This document shows positions 45,311-52,450 of a DNA stretch of 64,000 nucleotides, piece by piece. Position numbers and translations under genes: made by a program. Below the pieces are notes generated by a model that was given only the letters and a program-made list of their open reading frames with translations, was not told the DNA's origin and searched no databases. The DNA lies in contig CAMYVB010000006.1 of the NCBI GenBank assembly GCA_947302175.1, positions 16,699 to 80,698 of the forward strand, given 5' to 3'. The stretch is from an uncultured Bacteroidales bacterium. Lineage in GTDB: Bacteria > Bacteroidota > Bacteroidia > Bacteroidales > UBA932. Position 1 is the first letter of the stretch. Each line of letters begins with the position of its first letter.

Positions 45311-45931
45311 ATGAAGAGATTCGTTTCTATCATTCTCGCAGCATCCATGATGCTCGCAGCACAGAGCTCTTTCGCTCAGGTTATCGTAGGCGGTGGCTAC
45401 CTCAATTCCACCCTCAATACTGAAGGTTCAAATCCCTCCAACGCCAATGGCGCATACGCAGGCGCATCTTTCAACCTCCCCGTTGCTGAAGGTCTCAGCG
45501 TCGCTCCTGGTATTTACTGGTCCATGCTGACTTCCAAGGATGTCTCCAGCCTCGGCAAGTGGATCACCACCACCGGCACCTTCACCGAGCACGCCCTCAA
45601 CGTCCCCGTTCTCCTGAACTACGGCGTTAACTTCGGCGCAAACTCCAAGTTCTTCGTATTCGCAGGTCCCACTGCCCAGTACGGTCTCTCCTCCACTGTG
45701 AGGACAGATGTCACTTCCGTTATCGGCGACGGCACCAACACCATCAACAACTATGAGGACGGCAACTTCAACCGCTTCAACGTCTATGTGGGCGGCGGCC
45801 TCGGCGCCAGCCTTTCCAAGCTCACGCTTTACGTTGGCTACGACTACGGTCTCCTCAACCAGTACACCGGTACTGACGCCGCCAAGGCCCACAGGTCCAA
45901 CCTCAAGGTCGGTGTCGGCTTCAACTTCTAA
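45311..45931 (+). CDS. Small outer-membrane beta-barrel protein
   Basis: The 206-residue protein has a signal peptide (about 1-22, ending SSFAQ). The mature part is made of alternating strands ending in VGVGFNF, the terminal phenylalanine signature for BAM-dependent insertion. VIVGGGYLNSTLNTEG, VAPGIYWSMLTSK, VLLNYGVNFG and FNVYVGGGLGASLSKLTLYVG in parts match the PF13568-type outer-membrane beta-barrel family of Bacteroidetes. The function is unknown; it may be a small porin or a structural protein. Preferred codons suggest high expression. A strong terminator follows. Confidence 0.87.
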   Translation: MKRFVSIILAASMMLAAQSSFAQVIVGGGYLNSTLNTEGSNPSNANGAYAGASFNLPVAEGLSVAPGIYWSMLTSKDVSSLGKWITTTGTFTEHALNVPVLLNYGVNFGANSKFFVFAGPTAQYGLSSTVRTDVTSVIGDGTNTINNYEDGNFNRFNVYVGGGLGASLSKLTLYVGYDYGLLNQYTGTDAAKAHRSNLKVGVGFNF

Positions 45932-45952
45932 TTATTGTTAATCAACAGTTCC

Positions 45953-45984
45953 AAAAGCCTGCCGCTTCCCCGGCAGGCTTTTTT
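45953..45984 (+). terminator. Strong rho-independent terminator
   Basis: AAGCCTGCCG (45955-45964) pairs fully with CGGCAGGCTT (45971-45980) around CTTCCC and runs into T6. It ends the transcript of the OM beta-barrel gene. Confidence 0.9.
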
Positions 45985-45988
45985 CGTC

Positions 45989-46076
45989 GGTCCCTGAGTC
46001 TGTCGAAGGGCCGCCTACCTGCGTCATTCGCCGGCTTGACCGGCGAATCCCGGTCCCTGAGCCTGTCGAAGGGCCG
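45989..46076. repeat. Two copies of the GGTCCCTGAG...GTCGAAGGGCCG repeat flanking a hairpin
   Basis: The two 25-base copies (45989-46013, 46052-46076) differ at one base. They are the reverse complement of the units at 16595-16642. Between them, ATTCGCCGG (46026-46034) pairs with CCGGCGAAT (46040-46048). The block fills the space between the convergent OM barrel and serine hydrolase genes. A fragment reading CATTCGCCGGCT also occurs at about 8279-8290. Confidence 0.7.
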
Positions 46077-47294
46077 CTATTGTACGATAGCGCCTGCGAC
46101 GATATTGGCGACGGCGGCGCGGGTGGCGGCCATGGAGCCGGAGTCGGTGGGATGCACCCTGTTGGCAAGAATGATGACTGCCGTGCGGGTGCGCATGTTC
46201 ATTATTATGGAAGTCCCGGTGTAGCCGGTGTGTCCAAAGGTGGAACCTTTGTCGAAAATGTCGCCGCTGGTCACGGCTTTGTCGCCATAGGTGTCCCAGC
46301 CGAGGGCGCGCCCGACTGCAGGGTCGTTGTCGCGGGGAATCTCAAACATTAGCCGCACCGTCTCGCGGCCAAGGATTCGCCTGCCGAGTATCTCTCCCCC
46401 GTTCATCAGGGCCGCGGCCATGACGCAAATATCAGGGGCGCTGGAGAACACCCCGGCATTACCGGAATTCCCCTTGTTAATGAGCCTCGCCGTAGGGTCG
46501 TGGACTTCACCGAGCAGCACGTGACCGTCTTCAAGCACCTCGGTGGCGGCGCATTCAGGCGGCACGAGGCGGCTGCCATCAATGGGGAAATAGCATGTCG
46601 AGCTCATTCCCAGCGCATCAAAAACGTTACGCTGCACATAATCGCAGAGCCTTTCGCCCGTAATCTGCTCCACGACGTGCTGCAGGGTAATGAAACCAAG
46701 GCAGCTATAAATCTGCTTCGTGCCTGGTTTGCAACTGCGCGGAAGCTCGGTCGCGATGTAGGCCATCAGCGAGTCCGCATCTGCCGAAGGATGTTCAGAT
46801 AAATAGCTCTGAGGATGGATGTAAGGCGGCAGGCCTGATGAGTGCGTCAACAGGTCCTGAATCGTTATAGGATCCTCGCCGTCAGCGTCCTGCCAATTGA
46901 CAAAGCCGGGGATATAGCGGTCCACCCTGTCGGTCAGGCGCAGCCGTCCTCGTTCAATGAGCTGCATCACGGCAATCGTTGTTCCTAGGCACTTGGACAC
47001 CGACGCGAGGTCGAAAACGGTATTCTCGGTCATCGGCAGTTCTGACGGCACCGTCTGCCGCTGTCCGTATGCCTTCAAAAAGGCTATCTTGTCGCCACGC
47101 ACCACCGCTACGATCGCGCCCGGCGTCACCCTTTCGTCAATCGCCGCGGCAACGACGCTGTCCACGAGGGCGAAACGCTCTTCATCCATCCCGCAGGCAG
47201 CGGGATTCGAGCGCTGCAAGCCGCCCCGCCCTGAGCAAGCAGAAAGCAGAACTGCGGCAAAGAGCCAAATCAAACTATTTCTCATAATCGGCAT
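46077..47294 (-). CDS. Class C beta-lactamase-family serine hydrolase lipoprotein
   Basis: The lipoprotein signal ends at LLSACSG (Cys about residue 20). The 405-residue protein has the serine-hydrolase fold of AmpC/DD-peptidase type. It has the SxxK motif in FDLASVSKCLGTTI (about residues 96-109), a Y-S-C in place of Y-x-N (IYSCLGFITLQ), and HTGYTGT in the place of KTG. These proteins act as esterases or D-amino-acid peptidases; beta-lactamase activity is not implied. Either ATG 47294 or ATG 47285 may be used; both overlap the symporter's 3' end. The two genes are likely one operon and could handle a shared substrate. Confidence 0.9.
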   Translation of the reverse strand: MPIMRNSLIWLFAAVLLSACSGRGGLQRSNPAACGMDEERFALVDSVVAAAIDERVTPGAIVAVVRGDKIAFLKAYGQRQTVPSELPMTENTVFDLASVSKCLGTTIAVMQLIERGRLRLTDRVDRYIPGFVNWQDADGEDPITIQDLLTHSSGLPPYIHPQSYLSEHPSADADSLMAYIATELPRSCKPGTKQIYSCLGFITLQHVVEQITGERLCDYVQRNVFDALGMSSTCYFPIDGSRLVPPECAATEVLEDGHVLLGEVHDPTARLINKGNSGNAGVFSSAPDICVMAAALMNGGEILGRRILGRETVRLMFEIPRDNDPAVGRALGWDTYGDKAVTSGDIFDKGSTFGHTGYTGTSIIMNMRTRTAVIILANRVHPTDSGSMAATRAAVANIVAGAIVQ

Positions 47295-48708
47295 TTTTTC
47301 GAGGAACTCTCAGGCAGCAAAGACCGAGGAAAGTCAGCGCAGCATTGAGCGGAAGTATTTCATATCCAAAGCGATAGCCGCCAAACCACTGCTCTGAATT
47401 CAATTGCAGGATTAGGCAAATGAGCGGCGCAATAACTGCCGGAAGCGGCACAAAACGGTCGCGGACCCGCGCCTTGGTCAGTATTCCAAACGCAAACAAG
47501 CCGAGTATAGGCCCGTAAGTGTAGCTGGCAATCTTATACACCGCATCGATGGCGCTGGTCGAGTTGACCGCGCCAAACACGACGATAATCAAAGCCATAA
47601 GGGCTGCCATGCCCACGTGCACCCATTTCCTTACCGATGCCTTTTGCTGCCTCAGCACATCCAGGGTGAACGAAGTCGTGAGCGAAGTGAGCGCCGAGCC
47701 GCCTGCGCCATAAGCGGCCGAGATCAGCCCGAGCAGGAAGAGGACGCCGACCACCAGCGGCAGGCCGCCTTCTGTCGCCACCGCCGGGAAAAGATTGTCC
47801 CCGCTCTGAGCAATGCCCATCGCCGAGGCATACTGATACATGAGCACCCCGAGGCAGAGGAACATGAAAATAACCACGGTCTGGAGAACAGACGAAAGGA
47901 TCAGGTTCTTCTGCGCATCGCGGTTGTTCCTGCAGCTAAGTGACCGCTGCATCATGTCCTGATCGAGGCCGGTGGTCGCAATCACCGTGAAAAGCCCGCC
48001 AAGGAACTGCTTCCAGAAAAAACGCGAGTCGTTGATGTCGTCAAAAAAGAAAATGCGCGACATTCCAGAGCCCTTGATGGAAGCAGCCGTGCCTGAGAAG
48101 GAAAGACCAAGCCCCCGCGCCACGAAAACGGCAGTAAGGACCACCGCCGTGACCATGCAGCTTGTCCTCAGCACGTCCACAGCAATCACCGACTTCACGC
48201 CGCCCCTGAAGGTATAGGCAAAAATAATTGCGACATTGACCAGTACGTTAAGATAGAACGGCAGGCCGAGAGGCCCGAAAAGCAGCAGCTGCAGCGTCAG
48301 GCAAACGACAAAAAAGCGCACCGAGGCTCCCAGCATCTTGGAAATGAAGAAGAACCAGGCCCCCGTTTTGTGCGAAGTGACACCAAATCTGTGGTCGAGG
48401 TACTGGTAGACCGAAACCACCTGCAGGCGGAAATACAAAGGCATCAGTACGAAGGCTATGACAAGGTAGCCGGCAAGGAAGCCCAGGCACATCTGCAAAT
48501 AGCTCATCCCTGCGGTTGCGACCATCCCGGGGACGGAAACAAAGGTCACGCCCGACATACAAGCGCCAATCATCGCTATCGATACCATCCACCACGAAGA
48601 CTGCCTGGCGGCGAAGAAGTCACCGCCCCTGCGCCTTGTCAGCGCCGAGATAAGCAGGATCGCGGCAAAGTAGGCCGCCATTATGATTACAACAGTCAGA
48701 GGGTTCAT
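47275..48708 (-). CDS. Sodium:solute symporter (SSS family)
   Basis: The protein has 477 residues from the ATG at 48708, with about 13 hydrophobic segments. It starts LTVVIIMAAYFAAILLISALT with RRGGDFFAARQSSWW, the usual first-loop pattern, then GACMSGVTFVSVPGMV in the second helix. ATTGLDQDMMQRSLSCRNNR lies near residue 250 and SAAYGAGGSALTSLTTSF near residue 340, both conserved in the sialic-acid/sugar-type SSS. Substrate unknown. An upstream extension (17 codons) is open but not conserved. TATCTTTA (minus, 48717-48724) lies 8 bases before the ATG. The serine hydrolase gene overlaps its end. Confidence 0.92.
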   Translation of the reverse strand: MNPLTVVIIMAAYFAAILLISALTRRRGGDFFAARQSSWWMVSIAMIGACMSGVTFVSVPGMVATAGMSYLQMCLGFLAGYLVIAFVLMPLYFRLQVVSVYQYLDHRFGVTSHKTGAWFFFISKMLGASVRFFVVCLTLQLLLFGPLGLPFYLNVLVNVAIIFAYTFRGGVKSVIAVDVLRTSCMVTAVVLTAVFVARGLGLSFSGTAASIKGSGMSRIFFFDDINDSRFFWKQFLGGLFTVIATTGLDQDMMQRSLSCRNNRDAQKNLILSSVLQTVVIFMFLCLGVLMYQYASAMGIAQSGDNLFPAVATEGGLPLVVGVLFLLGLISAAYGAGGSALTSLTTSFTLDVLRQQKASVRKWVHVGMAALMALIIVVFGAVNSTSAIDAVYKIASYTYGPILGLFAFGILTKARVRDRFVPLPAVIAPLICLILQLNSEQWFGGYRFGYEILPLNAALTFLGLCCLRVPRKNADYEK

Positions 48709-48747
48709 CACTTTGGTAAAGATAGCAAAAAGTTTCTTCTTCCACCC

Positions 48748-48779
48748 TTGCCCAAACAAACGGATTTTTCCTAACTTTG
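48748..48779 (+). promoter_or_regulatory. Promoter of the intron-bearing tRNA-Leu
   Basis: TTG (48748-48750) and TAACTTTG (48772-48779) are separated by 21 bases, fitting the -33/-7 pattern. The tRNA begins at 48802, leaving a leader of about 15 bases for RNase P to remove. Confidence 0.65.
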
Positions 48780-48801
48780 CAGCGACTTCCCGTCACCCTC
48801 C

Positions 48802-49116
48802 GCCCCGGTGGTGAAATGGTAGACACGAGGGACTTATATTATTTGAGTGCACTCTCTGAAAAGAGAGCTGTAGAATGCCGTAAATTCAAGGAAACCTTAG
48901 CAGGTCAAGCTGAAGGCAATCTTGAGCCAAGCCTTCAACAGAAGGAAGGTGCAGAGACTAGACACGGCACACCTAAAGAGTTAATCTCCATGGTGAAGGA
49001 ATAGTCCGGACTACAAACTGCAGCGCCGAGACGGCGTTTCAGGTGGCGAAAGCTATAGTGGTAAGAAAATCCCTTGGCCCGAAACGGCCGTGCGGGTTCG
49101 ATTCCCGCCCGGGGCA
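48802..49116 (+). tRNA. tRNA-Leu (anticodon UAA), split by a group I intron
   Basis: The exons are 48802-48835 and 49066-49116. Joined, they fold as a class II tRNA. The acceptor GCCCCGG (48802-48808) pairs with CCGGGGC (49109-49115). The anticodon stem AGGGA (48828-48832) pairs with TCCCT (49070-49074). The loop CTT|AAAA gives anticodon TAA. A long variable arm GGCC...GGCC and a T-arm GCGGG/CCCGC with loop TTCGATT follow. The discriminator is A at 49116, and CCA is not encoded. The split lies between U34 and A35. No other tRNA-Leu(UAA) is present in the window, so splicing is probably needed to read UUA/UUG codons. Confidence 0.93.
48836..49065 (+). ncRNA. Group I intron (IC3-like) in tRNA-Leu(UAA)
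   Basis: The intron has 230 nt and no room for a homing endonuclease. The 5' exon ends in U and the intron ends in G, as the mechanism requires. An internal guide GAGT (48845-48848) pairs with the exon end ACTT, leaving the conserved G.U at the splice site (P1). P2 is CTCTCT-GAAA-AGAGAG (48852-48867). The core has AAGGCAATCTTGAGCCAAGC (48913-48932), GGTGCAGAGACTA (48948-48960), and P7 formed by GACTA (48956-48960) with TAGTC (49002-49006). A P9-like hairpin at about 49023-49037 and a GGCGAAAGCT element near the end follow. From memory these core blocks nearly match the Anabaena/plastid trnL intron. Confidence 0.92.
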
Positions 49117-49121
49117 CCTTG

Positions 49122-49161
49122 AAAAGAGCTAACTGTTTGATTTTCACCAGTCAGCTCTTTT
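49122..49161 (+). terminator. Terminator after tRNA-Leu
   Basis: AAAAGAGCT (49122-49130) pairs with AGCTCTTTT (49153-49161). The stem continues after a one-base mismatch as ACTG/CAGT. It ends in T5 and closes the tRNA transcript. Confidence 0.8.
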
Positions 49162-49262
49162 TGCATCTCGATTTTTGCCGACTTTTTGCCGATTTATGGG
49201 CGTTTTTGCCTTTCCCCGTGAATGAACTCCCAATATATCTGTTTGAGAACTCAAAATAATAA

Positions 49263-49290
49263 ACCCCGTCACGTGGCTATTCAACGGGGT
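49263..49290 (-). terminator. Hairpin that may end the island operon (gap 49163-49424)
   Basis: ACCCCGT (49263-49269) pairs with ACGGGGT (49284-49290). Read on the minus strand it is followed by TTTATTATTTT, so it may terminate transcription of the minus-strand island genes. The rest of the interval 49163-49424 is AT-rich, with TTTTTGCCGA-type direct repeats (about 49171-49197), and shows no credible gene. Confidence 0.6.
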
Positions 49291-49424
49291 CTATATGAAT
49301 GTCTTTTATTCTAGTTGATTAATTCCTTGATGAACTTAATTCGACCAGACTGACACTCTAGGTAGGTGAGTTCAACTAATCTCTTCATTTCCAGCGCTAT
49401 TAAATCCTAAAAAACTACATAATA

Positions 49425-49985
49425 CTATTTGAATATCCACTGATCATTAATTCCAGTTCCAGTTATTGACCTATCTCCTTCTGTAGCGACTTTAATATAG
49501 CTTTTACTATCTGGCGGAACCGTTTTTTTACCTCTTTTTTTGTCTTTCCGGAGATCTTCAACAGCTTTATTAAATGCATCAAAATAGTCTGTTGCACTCA
49601 CATATAATACATTTGTTGTGTCATCTTTATAACTATCTCCCTTATTCATTAATACAATTTGTGGTATAGTTGAGAGCTCATGAACAGGGGTACATCGGAG
49701 TCCATCATAAAGATTGAAACCCTCTAATTTCCAGGCTTTATACTTTTTGAAAGCAGGGCATTGAACAATAACCTTATTATAATCTATCTCGGATTGTCCA
49801 TCTTGACTCCATGACGGGCAGTTACTAATAGATTTTCCCATCAGTTCAATCCCACATGATGTAAGTACAATCGCGAAAAATGGTTCTGACTCAAGAATTT
49901 TACTTATACATTCAGCATGTCTTGACAAGTATTCTAATGCGGAATACTTTTTTACTTCTACGGGTTTATCATTATTCATTTCCAT
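49425..49985 (-). CDS. Hypothetical protein, promoter-distal end of island
   Basis: The 186-residue protein shows no signal peptide or membrane segment. It begins EMNNDKPVEVKKYSALEYL, includes FAIVLTSCGIELMGKSISNC and the lysine-rich EDLRKDKKRGKKTVPPDSK near the C-terminus. I do not recognise a family. Phrases such as CTPVHELSTIPQIVLMNKGD suggest a compact alpha/beta domain. Codon use is AT-rich like the rest of the island. It is the last gene before the tRNA-Leu and may be a separate small unit, because a broken regulator lies between it and the BREX genes. Confidence 0.65.
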   Translation of the reverse strand: MEMNNDKPVEVKKYSALEYLSRHAECISKILESEPFFAIVLTSCGIELMGKSISNCPSWSQDGQSEIDYNKVIVQCPAFKKYKAWKLEGFNLYDGLRCTPVHELSTIPQIVLMNKGDSYKDDTTNVLYVSATDYFDAFNKAVEDLRKDKKRGKKTVPPDSKSYIKVATEGDRSITGTGINDQWIFK

Positions 49986-50031
49986 GGTTTTACTAACTAA
50001 TAAAAACTCTTCTGAAGTATTTCAGTAAATA

Positions 50032-50341
50032 TTACAATTCATCGGACTCAAGAATCTCAGTTTCATTGTAGAGACCTATGACGAAGCGGCCGCCTCTTTC
50101 CATGCCGCAGACGGGACCATCGAAGATCCAACGGTTGCGGGACTTGAGTGCGGAGCAACAGTAGGTCGTTCCGTACACTCTTTCAACCATGAACCCAGCG
50201 CCCTTTAGGGTGTCCATATAGCGATAGATAGAGCGGCTGGATGTTGCCCATCACCTACGCAATGTCCTGCACCGTATAACTTGCGTTGCCGGTGAGGATT
50301 GTCAACAGACGGAGTACTCTTTCAATTTTCGGCTGATCCAT
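50032..50341 (-). pseudogene. Broken HTH (HTH_11/WYL-type) transcriptional regulator
   Basis: From the ATG at 50341 the minus strand reads MDQPKIERVLRLLTILTGNA, then SYTVQDIA and a TAG stop at the place of an expected glutamine-like codon. After a frame change the homologous text resumes as TSSRSIYRYMDTLKGAGFMV and ERVYGTTYCC, running to a stop at 50032. Joined, the pieces make the winged-helix domain typical of DeoR/WYL-like regulators (TVQDIA...SSRSIYRYMDTLKGAGF). Both a nonsense codon and a frameshift separate the helices, so it cannot be translated whole. A 61-residue remnant from ATG 50217 stays open. It may be the remains of the island's regulator. Confidence 0.72.
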
Positions 50342-50363
50342 AACACTGAGTATTTGTGTATGT

Positions 50364-50966
50364 TTATTCCGTGGATGAATCGTCTTCTTTTGAAGATGAA
50401 AAGACTGGCATGGCATCCCAGCCGGCTTCATTAGCCAAATTGTAGGCTCGCTCTACTTCTGAATCCTCCATATCCGCATAGGGATAAATACTATCTTCAT
50501 AATAGTTAAAGAATAGTCTTCGTAACTCATCTTTTGAGGCAAAGAGAAAAGCATCATCGGACCAATCCTCCAGGCGGACAAATGAGTAGAATACGTCTCC
50601 CTTGAATTCTAATTTGGATAATTCTGCCTTTAGGGCATTCAGTGTTTTTTTGAGTCTGTCACCTTCTACTAACCATGTGCCCTCTATTGGGTTATAGTAA
50701 GTGCATACATCTTCAAAAAACTCGTTTTCAAGTAGTTCTTCATCAGAAATGTTGTTACCCGCCATGAGCCTTTTCTGAATATCACGAAGCTCATCCGTCA
50801 CTTTATGCTCAGAGCATGGCCAACAAGCAAAATTCCCCAGATCGGTATAAGCTCCTTCGCTCGTTAATACTGTGAACTCGAACCCCATATCGTACGTCAA
50901 GGTCAAGCCACAAACTATGGCGTTTTCAATGCTTGAGAGCTTTTTTAGATAATCGCCCCGAGTCAT
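50364..50966 (-). CDS. Hypothetical acidic protein behind brxL
   Basis: The 200-residue cytosolic protein is strongly acidic and begins TRGDYLKKLSSIENAIVCGL. It contains LGNFACWPCSEHKVTDELRD, VCTYYNPIEGTWLVEGD and the acidic end VFSSSKEDDSSTE. There is no recognisable domain. It starts 28 bases after the brxL stop on the same strand, so it may belong to the BREX transcript. The size, acidity and lack of homology I can name are compatible with an accessory or regulatory protein; this is inference. Confidence 0.68.
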   Translation of the reverse strand: MTRGDYLKKLSSIENAIVCGLTLTYDMGFEFTVLTSEGAYTDLGNFACWPCSEHKVTDELRDIQKRLMAGNNISDEELLENEFFEDVCTYYNPIEGTWLVEGDRLKKTLNALKAELSKLEFKGDVFYSFVRLEDWSDDAFLFASKDELRRLFFNYYEDSIYPYADMEDSEVERAYNLANEAGWDAMPVFSSSKEDDSSTE

Positions 50967-50994
50967 ATCTGATAAATAAAGAGCAGTTTTATTA

Positions 50995-52431
50995 CTAAAG
51001 TTGCTTAATCGCTATGCGAGGCATTTCGGTCTTAAACTCAGGGTCGATATAGTGACACTGGGTCTTGATGATGCCACGACGGTGGATGGCCGGCTCGAGG
51101 CAGTAGTAGTTGAACTCTTCGACGTTGACATCCTCAACGGTCTTCCAGTGGGGGAAGAAGAGTTTCATTGCTGCGGTTGCTATGCGCTTGACAGCCTTGA
51201 AGTCGCGCATATCGGCGTTCTTATCGTACTCGACGAGCTGGTCAAAGAGCATTCCGTAGACATTTTCCGTGCGGAGGCTGTGCATAATCTCGGAGAAGTA
51301 CTCAACGTTGATTGTCCAGCCCTTGAACACCATATCCTTGGTGATTCTCGGGAGGTACCAGCCTTCGATGAAGCAGTGGAAGCGGTCGAGTAGGGCGGAC
51401 TCACGGAAACTGTTCGGCAGGGAGTCGAAGTAGCGGTAGTTGACGGGCTTCTTGTTGTGATCCAGAGGGATATTACCCATCAGCATCAGGCCGCACTCGG
51501 AAGTGATTTCCTTGTTGTCGATTGTGGTCTTACCAGCCTCCAGATATGCCTTGAGGGCTGCTTGGATTTCGGCAGGCTCTTGGAAGACGATAGTCTGGAT
51601 TTCGTCGAATGCAGTGTAATCGTGGTTGCAGATGATGCCCAGCTGTTCCTTCTGCTTATCGTAGAGGAGTTTTGCTCTGGTCACCTTGCCGCCGCTGATA
51701 ATCCACCCGTATTTGGAAAGGTTGCCGAACACATAGGACTTACCTGTCCCTTTAGGAGCCAGTTCAATGACGTTAAGGCGAGGTTCAATAAAGATGTAGA
51801 GGCGGGTCAGGAATTCCAGCTTCTGCTGCATACTGGCAAAGGTGTCGGCATCGTACTCCATCGCGGAGAGAAGGACGTCTATCCATTCTTCCGTAGTGAA
51901 GCTCTTGCGGGCCTCCCGGAGATAGTCCACGTCGACTGATTTATACGGCTTAAACGGCTTGTAATCCACCATTTCGACATGATTCTTCTTGCCGTTCTCA
52001 TCAGGCATCAGGCAAAGCTTGATGATGCCCCATTTTTCTCCGTCCACGAGTTCTCCCTGGTGCTGTTCGTAGATGTAAGGGGGAATCTGGCCCTCGTTGG
52101 ATTTGATGCCGAGATCCGGAATTGAGAAACGTCGAAGACCGTGTACCAAGTCAATCGTGATTGTGAAACGAGTGAGCAGGGTAACTTCTTCGCCAGTGCC
52201 CAGCCGGTCTTTGACGGATGTCGCCTCACGAGGGATAACCTTGTCGAGGAAGTTGGTGAGAGCGCCACGGTCCACGACACCTTCCGAATTGATATAGCGC
52301 TTCAGAAGGTAGTCCTTCACGAAGGAAGGAAGGTTGCGACCGGCGAATAGACTGTCCGTGGAGTTCGGGTCTTTGTAAATCGCCATCGGGGCGAAGTACG
52401 TGCGTATCTTGTTGCTAATTTCAGCGTTCAT
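50995..52431 (-). CDS. brxL: BrxL-type AAA+ ATPase, short form without Lon-like domain
   Basis: BrxL is an MCM-like AAA+ motor that forms rings on DNA and is needed for BREX defence. The 478 residues include Walker A APKGTGKSYVFGNLSKYG (about residues 223-240), Walker B-like NHDYTAFDEIQTIVF (about 268-282), a sensor region LMLMGNIPLDHNKKP and an arginine-bearing ALLDRFHCFIEGW (about 344-356). In type 1 BREX the protein continues for about 200 residues as a Lon-like domain. Here it stops after RGIIKTQCHYIDPEFKTEMP. The gene lies 19 bases after pglZ and is the last of the core operon. Confidence 0.9.
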   Translation of the reverse strand: MNAEISNKIRTYFAPMAIYKDPNSTDSLFAGRNLPSFVKDYLLKRYINSEGVVDRGALTNFLDKVIPREATSVKDRLGTGEEVTLLTRFTITIDLVHGLRRFSIPDLGIKSNEGQIPPYIYEQHQGELVDGEKWGIIKLCLMPDENGKKNHVEMVDYKPFKPYKSVDVDYLREARKSFTTEEWIDVLLSAMEYDADTFASMQQKLEFLTRLYIFIEPRLNVIELAPKGTGKSYVFGNLSKYGWIISGGKVTRAKLLYDKQKEQLGIICNHDYTAFDEIQTIVFQEPAEIQAALKAYLEAGKTTIDNKEITSECGLMLMGNIPLDHNKKPVNYRYFDSLPNSFRESALLDRFHCFIEGWYLPRITKDMVFKGWTINVEYFSEIMHSLRTENVYGMLFDQLVEYDKNADMRDFKAVKRIATAAMKLFFPHWKTVEDVNVEEFNYYCLEPAIHRRGIIKTQCHYIDPEFKTEMPRIAIKQL

Positions 52432-52450
52432 ATGCGTATGGTATTTTCAA

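Noticed and set aside
46077..47294. Antibiotic-resistance beta-lactamase call
   Set aside because: It has SxxK but lacks the typical Y-A-N and K-T-G motifs and is a lipoprotein next to a transporter; esterase or peptidase function is at least as likely.
48777..49004. 75-codon open frame across tRNA-Leu and its intron
   Set aside because: It coincides with the tRNA exon and the conserved group I core, which explain the sequence.
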